Origin: Eubacterium sp.
GTDB lineage: Bacteria > Bacillota > Clostridia > Lachnospirales > CAG-274
Direction: 5' to 3'
Length of the DNA stretch: 5,117 nucleotides
Assembly (NCBI GenBank): GCA_020859645.1
Contig: JAJBVU010000335.1
Location: 1 to 5,117, forward strand
The position numbers and the translations under genes were made by a program. A model generated the notes under the pieces. That model did not search any database and was not told the DNA's origin. It was given only the letters and a program-made list of their open reading frames with translations. Positions within the stretch are counted from its first letter, which is position 1. Every line of letters begins with the position of its first letter. Shown one piece after another: positions 1-5,117 of the stretch.

Positions 1-62
1 AGGTTTTATTTATGCGTGGAGCGCAGTATTTTTCCGTAAAATTATTTTTTATTACACTGAAA

Positions 63-85
63 CATTATTGCCCGGGGAAATAATG
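63..85. promoter_or_regulatory. 23-bp imperfect palindrome upstream of mnmG, possible operator
   Basis: The left arm CATTATTGCCC (63-73) and the right arm GGGAAATAATG (75-85) are reverse complements at 10 of 11 positions around a central G at 74. The only mismatch is G70 against A78. The dyad ends 55 nt before the mnmG start. A weak -10-like TATAAA lies at 98-103, and the -35 position of such a promoter would fall at about 75-80, inside the right arm, but no good -35 hexamer is present there. No T-run follows on either strand, so it is a poor intrinsic terminator. A protein-binding site is the better reading, though no known regulator's consensus is recognised. Confidence 0.4.
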
Positions 86-129
86 AAAAATTCAAGATAT
101 AAAATTTTTATTGATCAAAAACTGGATTT

Positions 130-135
130 GAGGTG
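130..135 (+). promoter_or_regulatory. Ribosome binding site of mnmG
   Basis: GAGGTG matches part of the Gram-positive anti-Shine-Dalgarno complement (GGAGGTGATC) and lies 5 nt before the ATG at 141. It supports that ATG as the true start. It is less complete than the AAGGAGG sites in front of two of the minus-strand genes. Confidence 0.7.
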
Positions 136-140
136 CGGTT

Positions 141-2021
141 ATGGAAAACAGTAATTATTATACGGCAGACACCTGCGACGTGGTTGTTATAGGGGCAGGG
201 CACGCAGGCTGTGAAGCGGCTTTGGCTTCCGCCAGAATGGGACTTAAAACAATAATCTTTGCCCTTAACCTTGACAGCATAGCTATGATGCCATGCAACC
301 CTTCAATCGGAGGAACCTCAAAGGGTCATTTAGTTAGGGAAATCGACGCTTTGGGGGGAGAAATGGGTAAAAATATAGACAAAACCTATCTTCAGAGCCG
401 AATGTTAAATACAGGCAAGGGTCCTGCGGTGTATTCCTTAAGGGCTCAGGCTGACAAGTCAAAATATCATACGGAAATGAAGCGAACTATGGAGAACACT
501 CCCAACCTTGACATTAAACAGGGCGAGGTAGCTGAAATTTTAACCGACGAAAACAAAAAGGTTATCGGAGTAAGAATTGAAAGCGGAAACATTTATGAAT
601 GTAAAGCCGCAATTTTATGCACCGGAACCTATCTTAAGGCGAGATGTCTCTACGGCGACACCATAATCGAAAGCGGCCCCAACGGTATGAGAAATTCAAC
701 ACAGCTGAGCCAAAGCCTTATGTCTTTGGGAATAAAGCTTCAGAGGTTTAAAACCGGGACTCCGGCAAGAGTTGACAAACGAAGCCTTGACTTTTCAAAA
801 ATGAAAATTCAGGAGGGGGACGAAAAAACTATCCCCTTTTCATTCGAAAACGAACATAAGGATATTTCAAGAGAGCAGATACCCTGTTATTTAACATATA
901 CAAATAACGAAACACACAAAATTATAAGAGAAAATCTTGACCGTTCACCCTTATACGGCGGTGTAATTAAGGGCACAGGCCCCCGTTATTGCCCTTCAAT
1001 CGAGGACAAGGTTGTGCGTTTTGAGGACAGAGACAGACATCAGCTTTTTATAGAGCCGGAGGGTGAGGATACAAACGAAATGTATGTTCAGGGTATGAGC
1101 TCCTCTCTGCCTGCCGATGTTCAGATCAGAATGTACAGAACCGTTCCCGGAATGGAAAATGTTAAGATTATGCGAAACGCCTATGCTATCGAATATGACT
1201 GTCTTTCGGCAAATCAGCTTAAGCTGAGCCTTGAAATGAAGGACGTCGGCGGTCTTTTCTGCGCCGGACAGTTTAACGGAACCTCAGGCTATGAAGAAGC
1301 GGCGGCTCAGGGAATTATGGCAGGCATAAACGCCGCTCTTTACGTTAAAGGCGAAAAGCCCTTCCTTCTTGACAGATCCGAAGGGTACATAGGGGTTTTG
1401 ATTGACGACGTTGTTACCAAAACAAGCAAAGAGCCTTACAGAATGATGACAAGCCGAGCCGAATACAGACTGCTTTTAAGACAGGACAACGCCGACCTTC
1501 GTCTTACGGAATACGGCAGAAAATTAGGACTTATAAGCGATGAAAGATATGCTGCTTTTCTTGAAAAAAAGCGTTTGACGGAAGAAGAAATAAAAAGGGT
1601 CAAAAAAATAAATATAGGTCCCAAGCCCGAAGTAAACAGACTTTTAAGAGAATTGGGCACGAGGGAGCTTTCAAACGGAGCAAAGCTTTCTGAGCTTATA
1701 AAAAGACCGGAAGCAAGCTATGACGCCCTTAAGGAAATCGACCCGGAAAGACCTAATCTTCCCGATGAAGTCAGAGAACAGGTTAATATTCAGATTAAAT
1801 ATGAGGATTATATTGCAAGACAGATTGAACAGGTTCAAAAGTTTAAAAAGCTTGAGGGAAGGGTTATTCCCGAGGATATAGATTATTCTCTTGTTCCGTC
1901 CTTAAGAATCGAGGCAAGGCAAAAGCTTGAAAACATAAGACCCGTCAATATAGGTCAGGCTGCAAGAATTTCCGGCGTGTCACCTGCTGATATAAATATG
2001 CTTTTGGTTTATTTGGGATAA
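141..2021 (+). CDS. mnmG: tRNA uridine-5-carboxymethylaminomethyl modification enzyme MnmG (GidA)
   Basis: Complete 626-residue protein, close to the family's usual length of about 620-630. MnmG is the FAD- and NADH-using subunit that, with the GTPase MnmE, installs the (carboxymethyl)aminomethyl group on wobble uridine 34 of certain tRNAs in the cytoplasm. Visible features: the FAD-binding Rossmann motif GAGHAGCE (residues 18-25); the CNPSIGG signature (52-58) with the first conserved cysteine, C52; a second conserved cysteine, C284, in GPRYCPSIEDK; the second FAD-contact block LFCAGQFNGTSGYEEAAAQG in the middle third; and the C-terminal helical domain ending in IGQAARISGVSPADI, the region known in the family to contact MnmE and tRNA. 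The start is the ATG behind GAGGTG. Neither mnmE immediately upstream nor rsmG downstream can be seen; the gene ends at a terminator facing convergent guaA. The identification is firm. Confidence 0.98.
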   Translation: MENSNYYTADTCDVVVIGAGHAGCEAALASARMGLKTIIFALNLDSIAMMPCNPSIGGTSKGHLVREIDALGGEMGKNIDKTYLQSRMLNTGKGPAVYSLRAQADKSKYHTEMKRTMENTPNLDIKQGEVAEILTDENKKVIGVRIESGNIYECKAAILCTGTYLKARCLYGDTIIESGPNGMRNSTQLSQSLMSLGIKLQRFKTGTPARVDKRSLDFSKMKIQEGDEKTIPFSFENEHKDISREQIPCYLTYTNNETHKIIRENLDRSPLYGGVIKGTGPRYCPSIEDKVVRFEDRDRHQLFIEPEGEDTNEMYVQGMSSSLPADVQIRMYRTVPGMENVKIMRNAYAIEYDCLSANQLKLSLEMKDVGGLFCAGQFNGTSGYEEAAAQGIMAGINAALYVKGEKPFLLDRSEGYIGVLIDDVVTKTSKEPYRMMTSRAEYRLLLRQDNADLRLTEYGRKLGLISDERYAAFLEKKRLTEEEIKRVKKINIGPKPEVNRLLRELGTRELSNGAKLSELIKRPEASYDALKEIDPERPNLPDEVREQVNIQIKYEDYIARQIEQVQKFKKLEGRVIPEDIDYSLVPSLRIEARQKLENIRPVNIGQAARISGVSPADINMLLVYLG

Positions 2022-2104
2022 AAAAAGCAGTGAGCTTATATTACTAAATCTCTTATAATCAACTTAAAAAATAGTACGATTTCAGTACGCTTCATATAAA
2101 AATT

Positions 2105-2151
2105 AACCCCGAAAGGCTGTGATTTATCAGCTTTTCGGGGTTTTGCTTTTT
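2105..2151. terminator. Bidirectional rho-independent terminator between mnmG and guaA
   Basis: The arms 2105-2119 and 2128-2142 pair over 15 consecutive positions, with one G-U pair (G2115 with T2132), around an 8-nt loop. The core is CCCCGAAA/TTTTCGGGG. On the plus strand the stem runs into TTTTGCTTTTT (2141-2151), which would end mnmG transcription. On the minus strand it is followed by AATTTTTAT, which would end guaA transcription. The guaA stop codon (2152-2150) lies only 7 nt from the stem, so a ribosome finishing guaA would sit against the hairpin base. The convergent gene arrangement fits one shared terminator. Confidence 0.9.
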
Positions 2152-3682
2152 ATTCCCACTCGATAGTTGATGGTGGTTTTGTGGTGATGTCGTAGACGAT
2201 GCGGTTGATGTTGGAGACCTCGTTGACGATGCGGTTAGAGATTTTTGCGAGGGTGGGGAATGGGATTTGGGCGAAGTCGGCGGTCATGAAGTCGGTAGTG
2301 GTGACGGCACGAAGGGCGAGGGTGTAGTCGTAGGTACGGAAGTCGCCCATAACGCCGACGGAACGCATATTCGTCAGTACGGCGAAATACTGGTTGATTT
2401 CGGTGTCCAGGTTTGCCTTAGCGATTTCTTCACGGAAGATGAAGTCGGCGTCCTGAAGGATTTTGATTTTTTCCTCTGTGATTGCGCCTATAATTCTTAT
2501 GGCAAGACCGGGACCCGGGAAGGGCTGGCGGTTTACCAGATAGTCGGGGAGTTCAAGCTCTCTGCCTAAGCGGCGAACCTCGTCCTTAAAGAGAAGGCGG
2601 AGGGGCTCGATTATTTCCTTGAAGTCTACATAGTCGGGCAAGCCGCCGACGTTGTGGTGGCTTTTGATGACTGCGGCATCGCCGGAACCGGATTCGATTA
2701 CGTCAGGGTAGATTGTACCCTGGGCAAAGTAGTCCACCTTGCCGATTTTCTTGGCTTCTTCCTCGAAAACTCTTATAAATTCCTCGCCGATGATTTTACG
2801 CTTTGTTTCGGGGTCGGTTACGTCCTTAAGCTTGGAAAGGAAGCGCTCGCCGGCGTTTACTCTGATGAAGTTTAAGTCTCTGTCTTTGAAAGCGGCTTCA
2901 ACCTCGTCGCCTTCGTTTTTACGCATTAAGCCGTGGTCGACGAAAATGCAGGTAAGCTTGTTTCCTACGGCTTTTGAAAGGAGAGCCGCCAAAACGGAGC
3001 TGTCGACGCCGCCGGAAAGAGCTAAGAGAACCTTGCCGTCTCCAACCTTTTCACGAACGTTGTTTACGGCGGTGTTTATGTAGTTTTTCATGCTCCAGTC
3101 GCCTTTAACGCCGCAGACCTCATAGAGGAAGTTGCGGAGGATTTCGTTTCCCTGTTCTGTATGGGAAACCTCCGGGTGGAACTGAACGGCGTAAAGACCC
3201 TTTTGGGGATTTTCCATAGCCGCAACGGGGCAGGATTTAGAAAATGCCGTTATTTTAAAGCCTTCGGGAACCTTTTCAATTCTGTCGGTGTGGCTCATCC
3301 AGGTAATGCTTTTTTCCTTCAAGCCCTTAAACATAAGGCTTTCGGGGCTGAAGTTTGTTTCGGTTTTGCCGTATTCGCTTGTTTCGGCGGATTTTACCTC
3401 GCCGCCCAAAAGGTGAGCCATAAGCTGGCTGCCATAGCAAATACCCAAAACGGGAATGTTAAGGTTAAAAATTTCGGGTGAAATTGTGGGAGATGTTTCG
3501 AGATAAACGCTGTTGGGGCCTCCCGTAAAAATTATTCCCACAGGGTTCATTTTTTTGATTTCGTCAATGGGGGTTTTGTATGACTTGACTTCGCAGTATA
3601 CATTTAAGTCTCTTACACGTCTCGCTATGAGCTGATTGTATTGACCGCCGAAATCAAGAACTATAACCAGTTCGTGTTTCAT
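2150..3682 (-). CDS. guaA: GMP synthase (glutamine-hydrolysing)
   Basis: Complete 510-residue protein, a normal length for bacterial GuaA. It makes GMP from XMP, ATP and glutamine, the last step of the guanine branch of purine synthesis, in the cytoplasm. The N-terminal class I glutamine amidotransferase domain (about 1-190) has the nucleophile C82 in GICYGSQLMAH and the triad partners H169 and E171 in FHPEVSH. The ATP-pyrophosphatase domain has the P-loop SGGVDSS (223-229). The C-terminal dimerisation and XMP-binding domain ends in the conserved TTKPPSTIEWE. The ATG is preceded by GGAGG (plus-strand positions 3689-3693) at 6-nt spacing. The gene is the last of a minus-strand run, 15 nt behind the membrane-protein gene. 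No guanine riboswitch or separate promoter is seen in that gap. The final ~100 codons use ATC and CGY exclusively for Ile and Arg, unlike the rest of the gene. Confidence 0.98.
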   Translation of the reverse strand: MKHELVIVLDFGGQYNQLIARRVRDLNVYCEVKSYKTPIDEIKKMNPVGIIFTGGPNSVYLETSPTISPEIFNLNIPVLGICYGSQLMAHLLGGEVKSAETSEYGKTETNFSPESLMFKGLKEKSITWMSHTDRIEKVPEGFKITAFSKSCPVAAMENPQKGLYAVQFHPEVSHTEQGNEILRNFLYEVCGVKGDWSMKNYINTAVNNVREKVGDGKVLLALSGGVDSSVLAALLSKAVGNKLTCIFVDHGLMRKNEGDEVEAAFKDRDLNFIRVNAGERFLSKLKDVTDPETKRKIIGEEFIRVFEEEAKKIGKVDYFAQGTIYPDVIESGSGDAAVIKSHHNVGGLPDYVDFKEIIEPLRLLFKDEVRRLGRELELPDYLVNRQPFPGPGLAIRIIGAITEEKIKILQDADFIFREEIAKANLDTEINQYFAVLTNMRSVGVMGDFRTYDYTLALRAVTTTDFMTADFAQIPFPTLAKISNRIVNEVSNINRIVYDITTKPPSTIEWE

Positions 3683-3688
3683 TAGCTT

Positions 3689-3693
3689 CCTCC
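3689..3693 (-). promoter_or_regulatory. Ribosome binding site of guaA
   Basis: GGAGG on the minus strand sits 6 nt before ATG 3682, in the 15-nt gap behind the membrane-protein gene and immediately after the tandem duplication. Confidence 0.8.
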
Positions 3694-3739
3694 GTTGTTA
3701 TTTGTTTGTAAAAACTTGTTGTTGATTTGTGAAAAACTT
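3694..3739. repeat. Imperfect tandem duplication at the 3' end of the membrane-protein gene
   Basis: Two adjacent units, 3694-3717 (24 bp) and 3718-3739 (22 bp), both begin with GTTGTT, contain ATTTGT and end in AAAAACTT on the plus strand. They differ by small insertions and deletions. Read on the minus strand, they encode FFTNQQ followed by VFTNK, the last residues of the membrane protein, with the stop codon inside the second-read unit. The duplication therefore appears to have built the C-terminal tail, and it ends directly at the guaA Shine-Dalgarno sequence. Confidence 0.65.
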
Positions 3740-4249
3740 TAGGGGTGAAATGTTTATTCGAAGCATTTCCAAAAGTCTCTCGTTTGGTTCTATTACAAAA
3801 CGGGCCTTTTTGCCTTTGTATGATGCTACGAAAACATATGTATTTTCGGCAACAAGACCGCCCGAATAGTCTCTTAAGGGAAAGTTTTTGTAAAAGTCAA
3901 GGTGTTCCTTATCTTTATATGGTGCAATAACCTCAAACTCCTGAATGCTGCCGGTAAAAACCCTTCTTCTTCGGGACTTGTTATAGATAAGGTCTATGTC
4001 AAGCTCTCCCTCTGCGTAGGTATATTCATATTCCTTATTAAGAAGAAAATTCATAGCAAAAACAGCGATAACTATAGTGAAAACTACAAGGAAAATTGTA
4101 GCCGCAAGATATTTTACGGAGTTATGCATCCAAATAAAAATTAAAATTGCCGTAATTATAAGAATAATCATACGGGTTCGGTTGTCTTTTTTTGTGTAAG
4201 TGTGTTTTACAAGCTGCTCAACAAAAACGTTGTCATTTGAGCCTTCCAT
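3698..4249 (-). CDS. Small two-helix membrane protein of unknown function (resembles clostridial DUF6106-type proteins)
   Basis: A 183-residue protein whose function is not known. It has a hydrophilic, basic N-terminus (1-26), a first hydrophobic helix (about 27-42), a very short turn, a second hydrophobic helix (about 47-70), and then a soluble domain of about 110 residues. Basic residues before helix 1 and within the soluble domain suggest a hairpin with both ends in the cytoplasm. The stretch after helix 2 (YEYTYAEGELDIDLIYNKSRRRR, residues 74-96, with RRRR at 93-96) and the later FVIEPNERLLE recall a clostridial conserved family that I associate with DUF6106; this is from memory and not certain. 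The start is chosen because AAGGAGG (plus-strand positions 4256-4262) sits 6 nt before the ATG and overlaps the stop codon of ytfJ, which implies translational coupling. The last residues come from a tandem duplication. Confidence 0.85.
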   Translation of the reverse strand: MEGSNDNVFVEQLVKHTYTKKDNRTRMIILIITAILIFIWMHNSVKYLAATIFLVVFTIVIAVFAMNFLLNKEYEYTYAEGELDIDLIYNKSRRRRVFTGSIQEFEVIAPYKDKEHLDFYKNFPLRDYSGGLVAENTYVFVASYKGKKARFVIEPNERLLEMLRINISPLKFFTNQQQVFTNK

Positions 4250-4255
4250 AAAATG

Positions 4256-4262
4256 CCTCCTT
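4256..4262 (-). promoter_or_regulatory. Ribosome binding site of the membrane-protein gene, overlapping the ytfJ stop
   Basis: AAGGAGG on the minus strand starts with the two A bases of the ytfJ TAA stop codon and lies 6 nt before ATG 4249. The overlap of stop and binding site suggests that ribosomes leaving ytfJ help load the next gene. Confidence 0.8.
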
Positions 4263-4668
4263 ATTCCGAAATTCTTTCTTCTTCAAAAACTTCAGCTTCT
4301 TCGGGAGTCAGATTTTTCTTTTTAGAGCCTGATCTGAAGTTAAGTCTGTCTAAAATTCCCGGAACCATATCGATAAGCTTGTTGACGCTGTTTTCGTTTT
4401 TAACGTTTACAAGCTGAATACCGTCATTTTTGATTACAATAACCGCTGCAGGGGTAATTTTTGCGCCTAAGCCCCCGCCGCAGGTTTCACCTTTGTTTTT
4501 TTCGGCTTCTTTGTCGGAGGCTCCGGCGCCTACGCCGAAAGCAACGTCAACTAAGGGTATTACCGTAATGTCTCCCAAAACCATAGCATCGCCCACAACT
4601 GTTTTTGACGATACAAAGCCGTCCATTTTTGAAAAAAGAACGTCAAGACTTGTGTTTAAATTGTTCAT
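4261..4668 (-). CDS. ytfJ: GerW/YtfJ-family sporulation-associated protein
   Basis: A 135-residue protein. The family is found across spore-forming Firmicutes; Bacillus subtilis YtfJ (GerW) is linked to spore germination, but its biochemical activity is unknown. Family features seen: an N-terminal amphipathic region with KTVVGDAMVLGDITVIPLVDVAFGVGAGAS-type sequence (residues 22-51), a glycine-rich loop CGGGLGAK (63-70), then the hydrophobic strand ITPAAVIVIK (71-80) and the short IQLVNV strand. The tail is charged, with KKK at 117-119 and an acidic run from 123. The start is ATG at 4668, not the in-frame TTG at 4674, because AAGGAGG lies 7 nt before the ATG but only 1 nt before the TTG. It begins 2 nt after the stop of the DUF2953 gene, the same order as ytfI-ytfJ in Bacillus. 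Presence of the gene suggests, but does not prove, a spore-former. Confidence 0.92.
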   Translation of the reverse strand: MNNLNTSLDVLFSKMDGFVSSKTVVGDAMVLGDITVIPLVDVAFGVGAGASDKEAEKNKGETCGGGLGAKITPAAVIVIKNDGIQLVNVKNENSVNKLIDMVPGILDRLNFRSGSKKKNLTPEEAEVFEEERISE

Positions 4669-4670
4669 TG

Positions 4671-5117
4671 TCAAACCTCCTTAAAGATTAGCTTTCTTAC
4701 ATTTTTGTTTAAAAGTATTTTAACTGCGGTTACGGCTATATAAAACAGATTTCCTCTGCCTTTTATATTTGCGTCGGCTTCAAAAACGGCTCTTTCAAAG
4801 TCGGGGGTGATTTCCACACCGTTTTTGAGAGGGATGTTTAGAGTATATAACAGCCCCAAAATTTTGCCTGTAAGTGAAGGATCCTCAAAGCCGAAAAGAG
4901 CCTTTAAGCGGAAGGCTTTTATTTTCTGCTTTTTTAAAAGATATAATATATTTTTAACCAAACAGGAAATAATATCCCTTTTATTTTCAACAGCTAAAAT
5001 TGAATTTATTGTTCCCATAAGCCCGGAATCTGTCTTTTCCCCGTCCTGATCGGAAATTTTTGCTTTTTCCGGCTTTTTTTCGGATGACGGCTTTGTTTTT
5101 GTTCGAGCTGTTTCATT
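4671..5117 (-). CDS. DUF2953-family protein, 5' end outside the window (YtfI-like)
   Basis: The visible C-terminal 148 residues, open to the window edge at 5117, end at TGA (4673-4671). The part at the edge (about 33 residues) is a low-complexity linker rich in Lys, Glu, Ser and Thr. It is followed by the family's typical core: FGFEDPSLTGKILGLLYTL, then a stretch around ITPDFERAVFEADANIKGRG, and a final hydrophobic helix followed by the basic end NKNVRKLIFKEV. DUF2953 proteins normally have an N-terminal membrane-associated part, which is missing here only because the window ends. An ATG at 5018 exists, but it lies inside the open frame and has no reason to be the start. The function is unknown; the partner is the adjacent GerW-type gene. 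The last codons AAG GAG GTT also form the Shine-Dalgarno sequence of ytfJ. Confidence 0.8.
   Translation of the reverse strand, partial: NETARTKTKPSSEKKPEKAKISDQDGEKTDSGLMGTINSILAVENKRDIISCLVKNILYLLKKQKIKAFRLKALFGFEDPSLTGKILGLLYTLNIPLKNGVEITPDFERAVFEADANIKGRGNLFYIAVTAVKILLNKNVRKLIFKEV
4676..4682 (-). promoter_or_regulatory. Ribosome binding site of ytfJ that decides its start
   Basis: AAGGAGG on the minus strand lies inside the last codons of the DUF2953 gene. It is 7 nt from ATG 4668 and 1 nt from TTG 4674, so it selects the ATG. Confidence 0.85.

Noticed and set aside
12..29. Small TGCG/CGCA hairpin near the left edge
   Set aside because: Only a 4-bp stem with no T-run or conserved context.
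3..83. An open frame ending in HYCPGK before a TAA stop, faintly like the FCIGK end of MnmE, 57 nt before mnmG
   Set aside because: The residues before it show no likeness to the MnmE C-terminal helix, and the neighbouring frames give none either, so a match of a few residues is taken as chance.
1436..1660. Minus-strand open frame inside mnmG
   Set aside because: Lies entirely opposite conserved MnmG coding sequence, with no family resemblance.
2054..2059. A perfect TATAAT on the plus strand that could start a small RNA of ~80 nt ending at the terminator
   Set aside because: No acceptable -35 hexamer lies 16-18 bp upstream, and the region is AT-rich enough for chance occurrence.
2073..2089. 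Direct repeat AGTACG spaced 11 bp apart between mnmG and the terminator
   Set aside because: Too short to support a function and lacking any promoter to act on.
2267..3481. Plus-strand open frames opposite guaA
   Set aside because: They are shadows of the strongly conserved minus-strand guaA and have no recognisable products or ribosome binding sites.
3683..3697. Guanine riboswitch or own promoter for guaA
   Set aside because: The gap is only 15 nt and is largely filled by the ribosome binding site and the end of a repeat; no aptamer could fit there.
4669..4674. TTG start for ytfJ giving two extra residues
   Set aside because: It is 1 nt from the Shine-Dalgarno sequence, while the ATG at 4668 has the proper 7-nt spacing.

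Overview
The window reads as ordinary chromosomal DNA of a low-to-moderate GC Gram-positive bacterium, most likely a member of the Clostridia. The evidence is consensus Shine-Dalgarno sequences (AAGGAGG) before the tightly packed genes, a GerW/YtfJ-family gene directly behind a DUF2953 gene (the ytfI-ytfJ pairing known from spore-forming Firmicutes), a small two-helix membrane protein of clostridial type, and clostridial-looking MnmG and GuaA proteins. The species cannot be named from the sequence alone.

Layout. Bases 1-140 hold no convincing gene. They carry a 23-bp near-perfect palindrome (63-85) and the ribosome binding site of mnmG. Bases 141-2021 (+) are a complete mnmG, the FAD-binding subunit of the tRNA U34 modification enzyme. 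A short AT-rich gap follows (2022-2149), with a strong 15-bp hairpin (2105-2142) that can act as a terminator in both directions, because mnmG and guaA converge on it. On the minus strand, reading from the right edge, a compact apparent operon runs: DUF2953 protein (5' end outside the window, stop at 4671), ytfJ/gerW (4668-4261), a two-helix membrane protein (4249-3698), and guaA encoding GMP synthase (3682-2150). The gaps between them are 2, 11 and 15 nt, and each downstream gene has its own strong ribosome binding site.

Functional picture. mnmG serves tRNA wobble-uridine modification and stands apart from its common partner rsmG here. The minus-strand operon combines a sporulation-associated pair of unknown biochemical role, a small membrane protein of unknown role, and the last step of GMP synthesis. 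No promoter for guaA is visible in its 15-nt upstream gap, so it is probably expressed by read-through from the upstream genes.

No mobile element, CRISPR array, RNA gene or clearly new biological system is visible. The points worth a second look are the palindrome upstream of mnmG, an abrupt codon-usage shift in the last hundred or so codons of guaA, a tandem repeat that forms the C-terminus of the membrane protein, and the operon linkage of guaA to the GerW-type genes.
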